Shown here in pieces: positions 25,901 to 40,800 of a stretch of DNA of 64,000 bases. Made by a program: the position numbers and the translations under genes. The notes below the pieces were generated by a model. That model worked only from the letters and a program-made list of their open reading frames with translations, had not been told where the DNA came from and did not search any database. Each line of letters starts with the position of its first letter. Within the stretch, counting starts at the first letter, position 1. This DNA comes from Druceiella hillmani (taxonomy: Eukaryota > Arthropoda > Insecta > Lepidoptera > Hepialidae): the NCBI GenBank assembly GCA_039881145.1, contig JAYKKI010000137.1, forward strand, positions 980,501-1,044,500, in the 5' to 3' direction.

Positions 25901-28900
25901 TGATTTAGTGAAAACTCACTAGAACAATAGCCCTTGCCTCTAATGAACGTCTTTGGTAAGGACTAAGTCCGAGTTTTTTATATTATACTCGTTAGAAATT
26001 TCGTCGAGCCACTATTCTATAAATAGAATAGTGAGCTGCTCGGTGAAACAAATGGAAAAATACGCCTGGAATAATTTAGTATCTTCATTGGTTAGTGGGC
26101 CTCTCTTATCTTTCGGGGTTTCCATATCTTTAATATTGTTCTTTTGGTTAAAGATATTCTTTGACGTGAAGTTTTTAAGATAAAGTAGTAGAGAGGATAG
26201 AACGTTGTAAATTTTTTATTCTAACTTGATTTCATTACTTTTGCATTCTTATATGCGATCCATATTTTTAAACTCAATAGTCGGTATAGAAGAAAGTAGA
26301 ATTCAAAATATGTTTACCCAGATATATTTGTAGATATATATACGTATACACACAAACACATTTGTCGATTCCTATAGACAAACATGTTGAAACAATTTCA
26401 ACGGTATTTCTAAAACGTGAAGCAAGAAATGCAATGTTTTATGCATTACTTAAAACGTCTGAATGAAAAATTGACCAAAAAAACTAAATTCAAATTTGGA
26501 CACGTAGCAAACAAAAGGAAATAATTTCAAACAACTTCAATTTTAAATATATGATAGATGAATAGTATGACAGAATAAAAATGACAGATGAATAGATTGA
26601 ATGTATGACAGATGAATAGAATAGATAATAGTACATAGAAAGTTTAGCAACGAAAAAATTTAAATGACGCAATTGAAGGTTAATCTTATTTATTCTCCTC
26701 ATTATCAAGACAATTTTTAGTACTTACATCTCTGTCTGTTTACTGTTTATCTTGTTTTGCTTTAAATTTTTAAAATAAAATATGAAAGCTATTTCGCATA
26801 TTTATTTTATATATAAGTTATTTCGTGCTAATCTGAATTTTATGATATGGTAATTTCTACTGCTGTTTGTTCCTTAGAATACATTTCCATTCATGTTCAC
26901 TATTGTAAGTATGTATGTGGTATATAAATTGGAAAATCAGAAACCGGAAAATGATTAAAAAGATTAACCAAAAAGACGTAAATTACTGAAATTTTTTGCA
27001 CATACCAATCGTAAAATATTTTTGGTTCGTATATATTGTCGGTTTTTTTTAAAATTTTTCTTTTATTGTACTTTTTTAATTTTTAACTATATTTTTTATT
27101 CTAAAGTTCTGAAAAATTAACGAACTAAAAGGAAATTATGGGCAAATATACTTCGAAGTTAAGTATAATAATTGGCGTTATCCTATGAATATTACATATT
27201 TGTAGTTTTCTCGTCGGTCACTCGAGTAATGTAAAAGTTTTCTTCTACAATTTTTAATACTGTCTATGACTTCTTAGAATAAAAAAGTCATAGACAGTAT
27301 TTACTGAGAAACACTGTTTTACATGAAAATTTTATTTGATTTTATTTTATATTAAGCTTTAATTTGATTGCTTGACTAAAACATTATAATAAAATGCTTA
27401 AGGAGCTTTCTTCATTTTGACAACATCAATAAAAATATGTTATTACATGCCTAACATTTTTAGAGATATTTAATAATATTGTTTAATAATACCTAATATG
27501 ATCAACTAGTCGGGAGACATACATTATCTTGAATATCTTAAATATTACGACATCGATAATCATCCTCGTATCATCCTCTTATTACACAAAGTGATTTATA
27601 TTTGCTCACGGAATGTATGTGAATGTAAGTGAATACCAACAACAAATGTTCTTAAATTTTTTTTATATAAATATATACATTAAGGAAATATGATAAACGA
27701 TAAATATTTTTTTGTTCAGACACAGCCCATAAGGAATGTGAAGCCAATGGAACGTGGTTTATGCACCCAGACACTCATCGCGAGTGGTCTAACTACACAC
27801 AGTGCCTAGATTTCGAAGACTACAAGGTAATATTAAATAAATTTTAGCGAGTTTAATTTAAGTTTCATTTGGCAATTTTTGATATATTAGATCGGTGTAT
27901 AAATAGTATCTGTTTTCATTAAAATTCTAGATACTATAAATTATTTTTAAAAAGGAAAATTTTATTAACAAAGTAATTGTGTGCATGGAAAAATCTCTAC
28001 ACGTAGGAGTGTAATTCAAAATTAGCGAATTTATTTAGCCAAAAAATATAAAGCATACGAATAAATAAATATAATTTCAAAATTTAAAACGAATTAAGAA
28101 AGAAATATTTCGCACAAATATATTTATTAAATTTTAACAAATCCAACTTTTCTTTCAAAATTTCAATGTAACCTTAAGCGATGCATTTTATGACGCCGAT
28201 TTGAAGTAATATATCCTATTACAGAAAAAAAAATATTTTCGCGAAATATCTAAAGAAAAAATAATTAAGTGATTTCGATATTATTAGAGAATTTGCTTTG
28301 CATTAAACTACAACTAATTTAATCTCCACAGCAACAAGATCAGTTCGTGTTTTCACCAACTAAGAAGCAGCTTATAATTGAATTTTCAACAAGTATTTTT
28401 AAAAGTAAACAAGTATAACCATTTTAAAGTTTTAATTCACCCTTTTATTAGCTATTGCAGTCCATTCTATACAAAAAGCTTGGAAACCAAACGTTTTCAT
28501 TACCTGTTTAGTTATCCCACTCCCTAAATCACATTTCAAACATTGAATCAAGATTTTTTGATGCTTGATGCATTACTTACCTTAAATATAATAAAAATTA
28601 GGTTTGACGGACAAACGATCAATATGAAAAGCAGAGAGACGGACCGACATTGCCAAGATATTGTCTTGCGTTTTTTTTTTAAATTTTGATGTAAACTTTG
28701 TAAAAAGTAATTGTGTTGATTGATAAAGGAGAACAAATTATACGACATTAAGTGAATTATTTATTTTAAAGGTCCGAGCGACTGTGATGACCCTTTATGA
28801 AGCTGGATATAGTATTTCCCTTGTGGCCCTATTACTAAGTCTTGCCATTCTTACCTACTTCAAGTAAGTATTCTAATTAAACATTAATTTCTATGCTTGA

Positions 28901-29908
28901 TGTAATGTATTATTTTATCATCGTTTTAAATCCTTACATTTTTGTTCCAAAATGTGGAGTTAGCAGCACTAAAAGTGTGATTTGAATTGTATGCAAAATT
29001 GTCGTGCATAAATTTTCTACCAAAACAGGAGAGAAAGAAATAACAAACGCTTATTCCCCATCCAAACCTTATAAAATGAAACACACGAGTGTAAATATCT
29101 CCCCATATCAATCGTAAATTTCTACATCAATGGAAAAATTCAACTCTTCTAATACGGCGAGGGTTAATCACTAAAATATTTTTCTAGATTAAATAGTAAA
29201 GATAAAAGTGAAAGTTAATGCATCTCCTCATTTTGTTAATTCGATAGATAGAGAATAATAAGAGGCTTTAATTTATTTAGTTAATTTTTTCATAACAGGG
29301 GTAGCTAGAGATAATATTAATAGATTTTAATTTCTTTTTTCATAGTTTTATCGTAAAAATGACGTTTCATATATTATATTTTCGTAACTTTTTTAGCGTT
29401 TTATCGTACTAGTTTCCAATTTTACATTTTCTTCACAGTATTTCTTTAATTTCTTGCGCTGTACTCAACCTGCGGAGCAGTCATTGCATACCTTTATAAT
29501 TTATGTCAGATACATGTAAACAATTCTCTGTTTCAAAAACATAGTTTTTCGCTGCATGTGCGTGGTAAATATTAAACAATTTTTATCCTTCCCAACCGGC
29601 ATTAAATTCGAACGAGTTTCATCACATAACCTATTCATTTAACGATAATGACTCTTAGCATATAAAAGATCTCAACGAAAAGTAACATTGAACTCAAAGT
29701 GAATTGTGTTGCTACATTATTTAATGAGCGGTTCTTTGATTAAATATTTCCGTTTTGTTGAATAAACTTCAATATCGATGCTACAGATTTAGAATGCACA
29801 AATAAAGTCTAATTTAAAGAAAATATTAAGATAATAATGTAATGAAAATTTATGATGGAATCTTATTGTTCGCCATTTAAAACATAAAACTATATACATA
29901 AACATGTG

Positions 29909-29951
<43 letters not shown>

Positions 29952-32583
29952 CAATAAATGCAAAATCCTTTATAAAATTCCACCAGAAAAAATTCTAATT
30001 GACCCAGTTATCGCTCGTCAAACTCAATATATACCATCTTGTTACTTCGTTAATGCAATGGAGCTACATCGTGCTTTAACTACGTATTAATTCTCTTCCG
30101 AGGAGGCCAGTTATTTATATTTTCAGTATCTATTGTTCTAATAAAATATTAGTAAGAATAACCGTTCAATATAATTTGTAAAACAAGGTCTCTTGTTTTT
30201 TTTGTAAAACATTTTCTCAACATTTTTTCCTGCTCAGACATTTAACGCCCACTTGATTCGATGAGGCATCCCACGTGGGTTTCCTCTGGCCCAATAATTC
30301 AGCGGATGAAGTGCTTCTCACTAAATGTAACAGATCTAATGACTGTGCTTTAGTCTGCAGAATGTCTGTTTAACAAATCCTGATTCAGAATCCTCCATCC
30401 GCAAAATCCAATTACGTGCTTTTCATAATCATATAGGCTTAGGCTTTGTGCTTTACCCATGTGGTACAGATAACGTGCGCCTGCTCTTATACACACTGAG
30501 GGATATGACCATAATTTTTACATCCAACATAATAAAATCCATTACACTTTTGGCTAAGTATCCAAAGGAATAGTCGTGCGCTGTCGTACTAGCATCTCTT
30601 CGAAGTTATTTCGAGGGATTTATATTGATTCTTTATAAAAACAACAGTCAAAATATTGCTGGTATACCAGTTTAAAGTAACTGATCTTTCAGTTGAACAC
30701 AAAAATCGTTGCATAATAACCAGTACATCCGTAAAATGAGGTGATCATTTTTTTCCAGCATCTAGGTCCTTTCTTGAGCTTTATCTCTGTCAAGTAAAGC
30801 AAGTGAGTAACCACCGTAGAAATATTCAACAATCAATGTGAAGCATCGGTTAAATTATGGGATTGTACAAAGCCTGCTGATGCATAAATGTTCACGTAGA
30901 AAACTTCTTGGATCTGCTGATAGGTTACTCTCATGTAAACCTTTATCTTAACATTCTAATGGTAATCGATCAACATTTTGTTGTTGATGGAGATCACCGA
31001 AAATATCATCGAATTAAGATTATCTTGTCTTAAATACATTTTGAATGATACGTACGATCTTCAAATTACCACCAATTTATGACAACAATTAATAAATACG
31101 ATCAAAGCAGTCGCTCAGCGTCATGACTGATGTCGAAATATTATATCAGAATGGTACTTAAAAGTGCATCTATATTTTATTTTAGCAGTAACTAAAAGTA
31201 TTGAAAATGAGTGTGTGTGGCGGTAAAGAAACTTATAAGATTTTTTCAGACGGTTAAATTATTAAGCAAATAACAAAGTTACGAGTAATAACATTTCTTA
31301 TATAACCCTGGTTTGGGTACGATGAATGAGTTATTCATGCATTTATTAAGAAATACAATATTTTATTGTAGTGAACCAAAAAAATTACCTTCTAATGGGA
31401 GATTTTTTTTCATCTTTCTCAACCATACAATTAGATTACATGATACTAGAAATGATTTAAATAGAAGTTTTATTTCGGATTATAACAAATTAACTTCTTT
31501 AGTAAGAGTGAGACTCGTGCTACGAGCGTTTCGTAAACAATTGGGCATAAATAAACATTTGAACATTTACGGGCATATAATGTTCCTATTAAACAATTTG
31601 AAACAATTACAATAATTTTTTAATATTTAATTGTGTTACTCAGAATGGTTTCCTTAACATATAAATATTGTGAATGTCCTACAAATAAATTGGTTTTAGT
31701 ATACTTGATGGTTTTAGTATACTTCTTATTTTAAGTTTGGTTGTTTTTATTAATTGTTGTTAAATATGGGATATGAAAAATATCAAACCCTAGTTACAGC
31801 TTTCTTGCTAATAGCATTTTTATGATAAACTTCGTAGCAATACGGTTCAATCAAGAACTCTTTTGATGCTCAACCAAATCCTTGATTTCAATGAAATAAA
31901 CAATTAAAATTCAGGTTTATTCTGTATTAAAAATATGTTTTAACAATGTTCCACGTGTTTTGAAATATAAGTTTATGTCACTTTAAATGACCCTTTATGG
32001 TTTTGAGCCAAAGGACAACAAAATATGCATAAATCTCAAGTACTTATTACTTATTCTGATAACAAGTACTTATTCTGTTAACAAATTAGAAGCCTGTGAT
32101 AGACGAAAAGCCGAACAAACAGACCGATGGGGAGACAACGTTGCTAAACCAATAAGTTCCGCTCATACCTTGTGGGTATCGAACCCTTAAAACTGATAAT
32201 CTTGTTTTGGACTCTTTTTTAAAAACCAATTCTTATTTAATATAATAAAAGTAAATAAATACTATTGTTGTAAGTATTTGTACTTAACTATGATTAAGTC
32301 TGAAGAAATTAATCTCATTTATATTCTCCAGATCTCTTCACTGCGCCAGGATAACTATCCATATGAATCTATTCGGTTCCTTCGCTCTCAACAACCTGCT
32401 CTGGATTATTTGGTACACGGCGGTACTCAGAAGGCCTGAAGTTCTTTACGCAAACCCTGTTAGTAATAGTTTAAATTTTCTAAAAGTAAATTTTAAATAA
32501 AATGGAATCACTATTGCATTGTATTTATTTCCTTTCTTGTCTGATAATAATTAAGGATTAATTTAAAAACTATATTCTCAATG

Positions 32584-32614
<31 letters not shown>

Positions 32615-35600
32615 CACTTTTTATAATTCAGGATCACCTAAATTATGAAAAGTTCCTCTACCATCTATTGTACAGATGTTGAAGTCACTATTTTGAGAAA
32701 ATATTTGTGTGAATGGTTCTGCAAGAGTCTCTGCTTGACATGCAGCAGAAATTTCATACAATTTTAGTTCAACAATTTTTTTCGATCCAAATTTTCTATA
32801 AAATGTAGTACCTGTTGCAAGTTGAAATGGAGAATTAAAACTTTTAGGTCGAGCAACAGACATAATTGCATGAGCGATAGCTGTAATTCTTCTTCCTTAA
32901 TATTTTTCGTTGTTTTCGTTTTGAACTTTAACATGGTTCCAAAATCGGAGAAAATCACGTATTTTACGAGTTATGATTTAGATTACTACATTATTTAATT
33001 TTGAATAATTCAAACCAAGTTATTGCCCCTTTATTTTGGACCTAAATCTTTCTCAAAAGAAACTTTTTTTTTTATAACATTATTTTTTTGTTATTACAAA
33101 TTTTTTGATAGAATGTCGGTTTTGATAGAAGTTTTCGAATTATTTGCAAAAAACGTCCAAAAACGTACATTTTAACATGAAAAATCTACGTGTTTAACCA
33201 TGAGTAATTCGTAAAATATCAATTTATCGAAAAGAAATTGCGGAATTTTTTTATTTAGAATTGGCTTCTTTATTCATTTCCGGAGTTTGTTTGAATGAAA
33301 AAATTACTGCATTTTTATTTTAAAAAAACATACAAGTGTCAAGGAAAAAATAAAAAATGGAAGGAAAATGGTAGAAGTCAGCCATTAAAAAGAAAAGAGG
33401 ATCCAATGAATCTTCTTTAACTATTTTTAACGGAAATAAATAACGGTACAAAAATTCGTCTATTGCAGCGTAGGATATATCAAGAAATATAACTATAATA
33501 CAACATAATATAATACAACAAAGTCCAATTTTTGAGCATCTAAAAAATTTCAGTATTACTTCCGTATTTTTATTATAACGAAAATGCAATAAACAATTAC
33601 CGTTATTATTATATTTTTGACCGATCTCAAAGAAGGAATTGCTTTTCGATATGTATATTTCTTAATTCGTGTATATTCATATAATTTCGTATTATTCTGA
33701 AACGCAATATGAAGATGCATTGATCGATTTTCAAGATTCTATTTTAGTTTCAAAGCAAATAGTTTCATAAGTTAGGATCGTCCGTGGTCTCGATTAACTA
33801 TGGTTAGGATCTAATGGTGGACATCGAAAAAAACCTAACGTTGAGATGAGATAGAGTACGATGAGAGTACAAATTCTTTGAGAAATATCAAATCGAATTT
33901 GAACTCATTTAACGCGTCTTTATAAGTACTTTAGTCATAGATGGTGGCAAAACTCCAATGATGAAACTGGAAGGAAGTGAGAGAACTCCTCAGCAGTGAA
34001 GAGTAGATTTAACGAGTTTAGTCTCTATCTCGATTAACTAACATTGTAGAGTCCTTTGGTTAAAAAGGGTAGTCAGGATATAATGATGGAACCGAAAAAT
34101 AGTAACAGGATCTGGGAATTTTGATTGCTTAGATCTGTGTCCGTGGTTCCTTTTCTCACCAATGCGGGTTAAGTCCTAGTGATGCCAGAAGATAGTGGTC
34201 ATGAGCTACTCAGTATCAGTTAGTATACTCAATGAGTTTAAATTCGTCTGACTGGCCTTGATGTAAGAAAGAAAGTAACAATACTCATATATTTTAACGC
34301 CGCAAATGCCTTTTTCAATTTCGAAAAGTAAAGTTTAATTTCATTCTTTGTAAATGACATGTGACTTTTATATATGTGTGTACGTGGTGCATTACGTTTT
34401 CTGGTGTTTTTTCTTTTCTGCTCCCAGATCTGGTGTCGCGCTCTTCACGTAGTGACACAGTATGCAATGGTGAGTACGTATACCTGGACGGTATGTGAAG
34501 GACTCTATCTTCATACCCTGCTCGCCTCCGCATTCGTCGCTGAAAGACGGCTGCTGAGAGCATTGCTGGTGGCGGGCTGGTTGGCACCGGTCGTAGCTGT
34601 AGCGCTATATTTGGGTTTAAGGAGTAGCAGCGATCTCCCTGATGATACTAACGAGTACGTATTTAAGTTTTTTATCTCATGTCAGTATCTAGTCATGAAT
34701 AAACAATGACTAAATAGGGTCATGTGATATTATTCCAACAAACGTCTTTATTTGTTCTAATATATTATAATTATTTTCAAACACGCCATAAAATTTGTTG
34801 TCCTTTTACTTTATATCTTTTAAACATTCCTTCTATTCATACACTTCTGTCGTTATATGATATTCACATATATCTTTCGTAAATATTACTAACGCATGAA
34901 CTCCTGCTTGCAACCATTTCTAATGAATATGATGAAATCAACATTACGTTTTAAATGTCGGTTATAGGCTAGCTTTATTTTTTCAATATCGATTATCTTT
35001 ATTTGAGTTGGATATTTTTTTAATACATGTTTATATTTTTTCCGTTTTCCAAAATTGGTTGCACTACACAATTCATAGCACTAATATATAACACTACTTT
35101 AGTTTTTTTTGTTAGAATTTAATTTCCCTTATAAAACAAAAGTATTCGTAACAAAGGAATTTACTTGCTCTAAAACTACGTTATTTATGTCCATTTCACA
35201 CAAAATTTTATATTTATCTTTTTTAGGAACATAGATATGAAAACACATGCATATATAATACACGCTTTAAGCATACTTAAGAAATTTGTGCACATGTGGT
35301 AAATATTTTCCTTTTTCCCTCCTGCTGATTTAAAATTACCTACATATGCTTTACATGAAACTAAGTAAATACATACCATATTTCCTTTTACCATAAGATA
35401 AGCGATAAGAGTAAGTCCTTCGATTGATAATAATTCTTTTGATTTTCCTCAATGTCTAATATTTTCAAGTTCTTTGAAACAGGTAATATTTTATCAGACG
35501 TATCTAGACGAGTAGTAATTAGCATCCTAAAAGTAGACATATATTTCCTGCATTTTTTTCTTATCAGAAACACTACTGTGTAAACATTTTTCAAACACAT

Positions 35601-37770
35601 TTCACAAGTTTAAGGTCATAGTGCGAGTCACATCTTGATTAATGAATGCAAATATAAAAAAGCTATGGTCTAGAAGACCCTAAATTAGATATTCCTAATT
35701 ATTTCTTTAGTTACTTCGTTCACGTTAGCAAGACTGAACTAAGTTAAATTTTTTACTGTCATTTCAATGTAAAGGTACGGCATAAAAATTACCGTATATC
35801 CAGCCATTTTACTTATGGAAATATACCAACTTTTTTATGGTTTTTTTCTATTTCCGCTAGTTTCCGATTTACAGTATAATTATTGCCCATAAAACTGGTC
35901 CTGAAAAACTAGCAGTAATAGTTAACAGAAAAAATTTTCATTAATTTCATAGTTCCATTTGGGAGTTTTACTTAAAATCCCAATGATTACAATTTAAGCA
36001 GCATTGTAAAATCAATCTCGTATACCTGTACCAACGTTGTAGATAGTGTAAGCTGCGTCAATCACTGACAACTTTTGTATTGGGGTATTATATATGTTTG
36101 CGTACTTTTTTTAACGTGTTCGTCCTGACCGACCACCCACTATACAACAATAGCATAATAGCTTGCACGTGTTATTGCGCGTATGCAATACTAGGCTTAG
36201 GCTAACTATATATGTGCCGGACGTTAAAGGGCACGTAGAGCTACCATCATCGTCTGAAAGTGTTATTGCCTCATTAACAGAAACCAATTTAATAGTTTGC
36301 GCGATGTATAATTGACCTTGGCCCTTTTATATACTCGTAGTCCCTTTTTAACCCGCGTTTTATGCTTTTTTAATGTAACAATTTAAAGGAATCTTTGAAT
36401 TAGATTTTCTTCTACTTCCAGACTTCCAGAATTATTTAAAATTTTGCACACATAACAAAAACGGGCAATAATATTATAATTAAAAAAATTGTAGTTAAAC
36501 ATTTAGATAAACCTTTTTTGTCTTAAAAGAAAAAAATAAATTTAAAAATTATATTTATATTTCCTATACTCTTAAAACCTATTTAGGTTTTAAGAGTATA
36601 GGAAATATAAATATAATTTTTAAAAAGAAACTAAAAAATCGCACTTTTTTAACAAAATCAATTAAAATAATAATCTTGCTTTGTATCAATAGTTGTAAAT
36701 CTGTATATCGCTAGATATTTGTAAAGGTAAGGTCACTTTGAAAATGTAAGTCGAAAGCGCCCCACGCTTCTTATACATTAAGTCAATTTTTTGTCACCAG
36801 AGACATCCTTGGCTTTTGAGCAAAATCTTTATGTTTAAACTTAATCTTTTACTCTTTATTTCATATTGCTACAAAAGCGTTTCTTTTATATTTAAACTAT
36901 AATTTACCTTTTTTGCTTTCTGGGTCGTTTTTCGTTTATTTTTTTAATAATAAATACATTATGATATTAATTTATGTAAACATTATTTTATTCATCGACT
37001 GTTTCCTCATACCAGATGCTGGATGAACGAGGAGTGCTGGGCACGTGGTGTGCTTGCAGCCGTCGTGGTCGGTAGTCTCGTGCTCAACCTGGTTTTCCTC
37101 TGCAACATCGTGCGTGTGCTCTGCCGTAAATTGCGAGCGGCACCCCATCAGCCGCGTCCGCCATCTGCTACGGCACTTCAGGCTTTCAGGTGAATATTTC
37201 ATATAACTTTTGGCAAAAATTAAATTAAGTTTCTCTATAAATAAAAAAGGGAAATATGAAAAAAATTAAGTTCTAAATAAAGGATTGTGTGAAGTATGAG
37301 CATGAATATGAATTGCAACGCCTCCATTTTGATTGTTCCAGGAAATTTGTAAATGCTCATAAATTACACGAAATTTGTTAATACTCATAAATTATGTCAA
37401 ATTTGTAAATGCTCATAAATTATGTTAAATTTGCAAATGCTCATAAATTATATCAAATTTGTAAATGCTCATAAATTATATCAAATTTGTAAATGCTCAT
37501 AAATTATATCGAATTTGTAAATGCTCATAAATTATTCAACCCGCAATTTTATTGATACAAGAATCCATATCCCAAAATATTGTAGGTTTTCGACTGCCAT
37601 GCCGCAAATTTGAAAAGGATTTTGTGGCATAAGGTTGTTTTAGTACACTGTATCTCTAGAACAAATCAAGTTTAAAGCTTAAATTGAAAATTTAATCAGT
37701 CAGATATCATAATTTTATCATAAATCAATGGTTATGAAGTAAAGTTATATATTTTTTACTTGATGCTTAT

Positions 37771-37840
<70 letters not shown>

Positions 37841-40800
37841 CTCAATATGTCCAAAAAGAGTAATAAATTAAATAATCTTTCATTTTAGGTAATAAATATT
37901 TCAAACAACAAACAATTTACATTCTTGTAGCCAGAAGCATGGTGATCGGAAGGAAGCATCTTTTGGCAGAAGGACAATTTTGAAAAGGATTTCATTGTAC
38001 TTCATTAAAAAAAGTATCATAAAAATAAAAGACATGAAAAATTTAAACGTAATTAAAGAGAGCAAGAAATCATATATAAGTGCACACTTTGACGCTCAGA
38101 GCACATGTGTGCGCACATTCACCAGTATGTAATTTAAAAAATTATCCTTTCATACGGTTTTGACTATTAAACGTAAATAAATAAATTGGAGAGTAAAGTG
38201 TTATAAAATAACAGTAATATGTTACCGAAGTCCAATCCAGATTGAGTTGAGCCACATTATGGACAGGTTAACACTAAAATTAGGTCTAATTTATTAATAC
38301 AATATCATGAAGGACAAACATTTTTAAATTTGGAACATCATTGAGAAAATGTATATTGATGGAAACTATGTAATTCGAAATTCAAGAAAACTACATAATA
38401 TGAAATAAAATATAAATTTTAATATTACGTGAAACGGTAAAATTTATTATTAACATTTATAATTCTAAAAAAATAACCAAATAGAGCTACAAAAATAAAG
38501 CTACAAAAATTTAGCTACAAAAATTTAGCCCAAACAAATTTAATATAATATATTGATGTGAATCCACCCTTTCCAAATCGACACAAATACATAACGATGC
38601 TGATATATAATTAAGTATTAAAGTTAATGCAACTAGCTTTCACAACTAAACACTTGAACTTTGTTCAAAACTTCAAGAAAAATATTATCTGTAAATTTCT
38701 AAATAGACTATTGAAATAAAAGAAGCCATATAGAATATGTTATATTTCTTGGCGCGTTCTGTACGTGTTTATAAATAAATATTTATAAAAGTAAAGTTGT
38801 TTAAATCAAAGTTTAAAGTTTTAAAATTATTTAAGATTAAGCACAGCTTATATTTTCATCGTGCACATCATTGAGATATTGCGTGTAAACTGTCGCGTAC
38901 AGGAGCTATGCAATTATAAATGTAATATTTTTGATGGGGGACTTATGGTATGATAAATAAAGCTTTCTAAAATTAATATAAAAAATATTATATATAAATA
39001 AAGCTTTCTAAAATTAATTTAAAAAAACATTTTACCACGATAAAAATGATTTTGAACACGACATAAGTATTAACATTATCGTACACACAAGTATTTTTTG
39101 TGATGACGCTATGAACATGTCAGAAAGAACAAATGATACTTGAGTGAAATTATGAAGGAAAAGAAAGATATCAAGCAAGTTGTTGGATTATGAGAATTAA
39201 AATCTTATGGACTCAATGATTTATTAAGTAATTTATACATAATTGATTGTAATAATTGATGTACAGGTACTTTACTTAAATTTATGACGCGAGTTAATTT
39301 TACTGTTTGTGTGTCTTGAACAGCTGATTTACAATAGCGGAGGTGACTCTATTTATACTAAGTGTGACGCTTTCGAAAATTTTGAATAGAGATTTATTCC
39401 AAATTCAAGATAAGTAATAAACTGTTTTGCTTGAGCGTAACTGAACGCAAACAATTTTAGTGGTTTAATACAAAGTTTCTAGAAAATTTTGATTTGTATT
39501 GAATGGATGCATGTTCTAAAGTGTTACCAATAAATGGCCATTGAGTGTGTTTGGCAATAATTAGTGGTGGTTGCTTGTTAGAACACCCATTTTCTTTTTT
39601 AAATATAAAAAAATAAATTTTGAAATAAGTAATTAATCGGTATAAATGTAAAACACGCAACTAATTTAAACTTTCGATTAAAGTATGGCACACAAGTGAA
39701 AATTTTAGAGTGATTATATAATGGCACACGAGTGTATTGTAAGTTTCATGTTTAAAGTTATTTTCCATCATTTTCTCCTCCTTCAATATTCATTTAAAAT
39801 ATTTAAAATCATTTAAAACCTCCTGCAATCTTACGTGAAAAATTTTGTAAATATTGAAAAGAATCCCAATCGTACCAATGTTTCCTTATTTTTTACTTAA
39901 AGATTAGTATTATAGTGTAACTTTATTATGCTTTACCCAAAAGAGATGGAAGGAAGGTTTGGTGAAAATTAATCCCCAAATCACTGGAGCGTAATTCTAT
40001 TAGATACAATACTGTTGGTGCATAATGCTGTTCTATGTGAAAGTTGTATTGATGTCAATTTGACATCAAATATAAAGATTTTATTAATAATGTATCTGTT
40101 GATCCAAGTCAGATTATAGTCACAATAAAAAATAAATCAAATAATAATTATCTATTTTCTTGATTTTGAAGGAAAATTGTACATATAATTTGAAGCAAAA
40201 GTGACTGTTCGCACAAAATCTAGGAAGTTAAAAATATACTTGACGGAGAATTAGATTATCTATCCTCATTCGTCTTCAATTTGTTTGATCCATCTGATTA
40301 CTTTTTCCATGCAGTGTCGGTGAATCGTTTCAATTATATTTATATGATCATCTGCCTGTTCATACTTTGCGTATTAACATTCTACTCTTCACCGACGTAA
40401 AACATAAATGTATTCAATGCAAATAGAAATAAAGTTTACTTTCGAGCAAATGTATTCTACAGAACATTTTTATTCACTGTATAACACATTTTTTTTAAAG
40501 TAAATTTATATAGATTTATAGGTAATCAATTAGATCTTACAAAGAGTTATCACAATGTTTATATTTTCTATTCATATAAAACTCCATTTAATTTTTTTTA
40601 CTAACTTGATGTCTATTCACATAAAATTCCATTTATTGATTTATATTTTGTAATTATTTTCCCATTTCGAATTTGACTTTAATTTAATTTACATCAATAT
40701 TCTAAAAGTTTCAAATTCGAATTCAAAAATTAGTTTTCAATTCGATATAAATATAAATTACTACATGTAAAACTTAACATCTCAGCTATAATACGCTTTG

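Noticed and set aside
30230..30900. Possible gag-like or other transposon protein
   Set aside because: Composition suggests a repeat, but no frame on either strand gave a domain I could support.
34374..34709. 111-residue open frame starting with ATG in intron 5
   Set aside because: It only extends receptor exon 6 into intron on both sides; the family match begins at the acceptor at 34428 and ends at 34654.
37343..37535. CRISPR-like array
   Set aside because: The units are head-to-tail without unique spacers, in a eukaryotic intron; it is a minisatellite.
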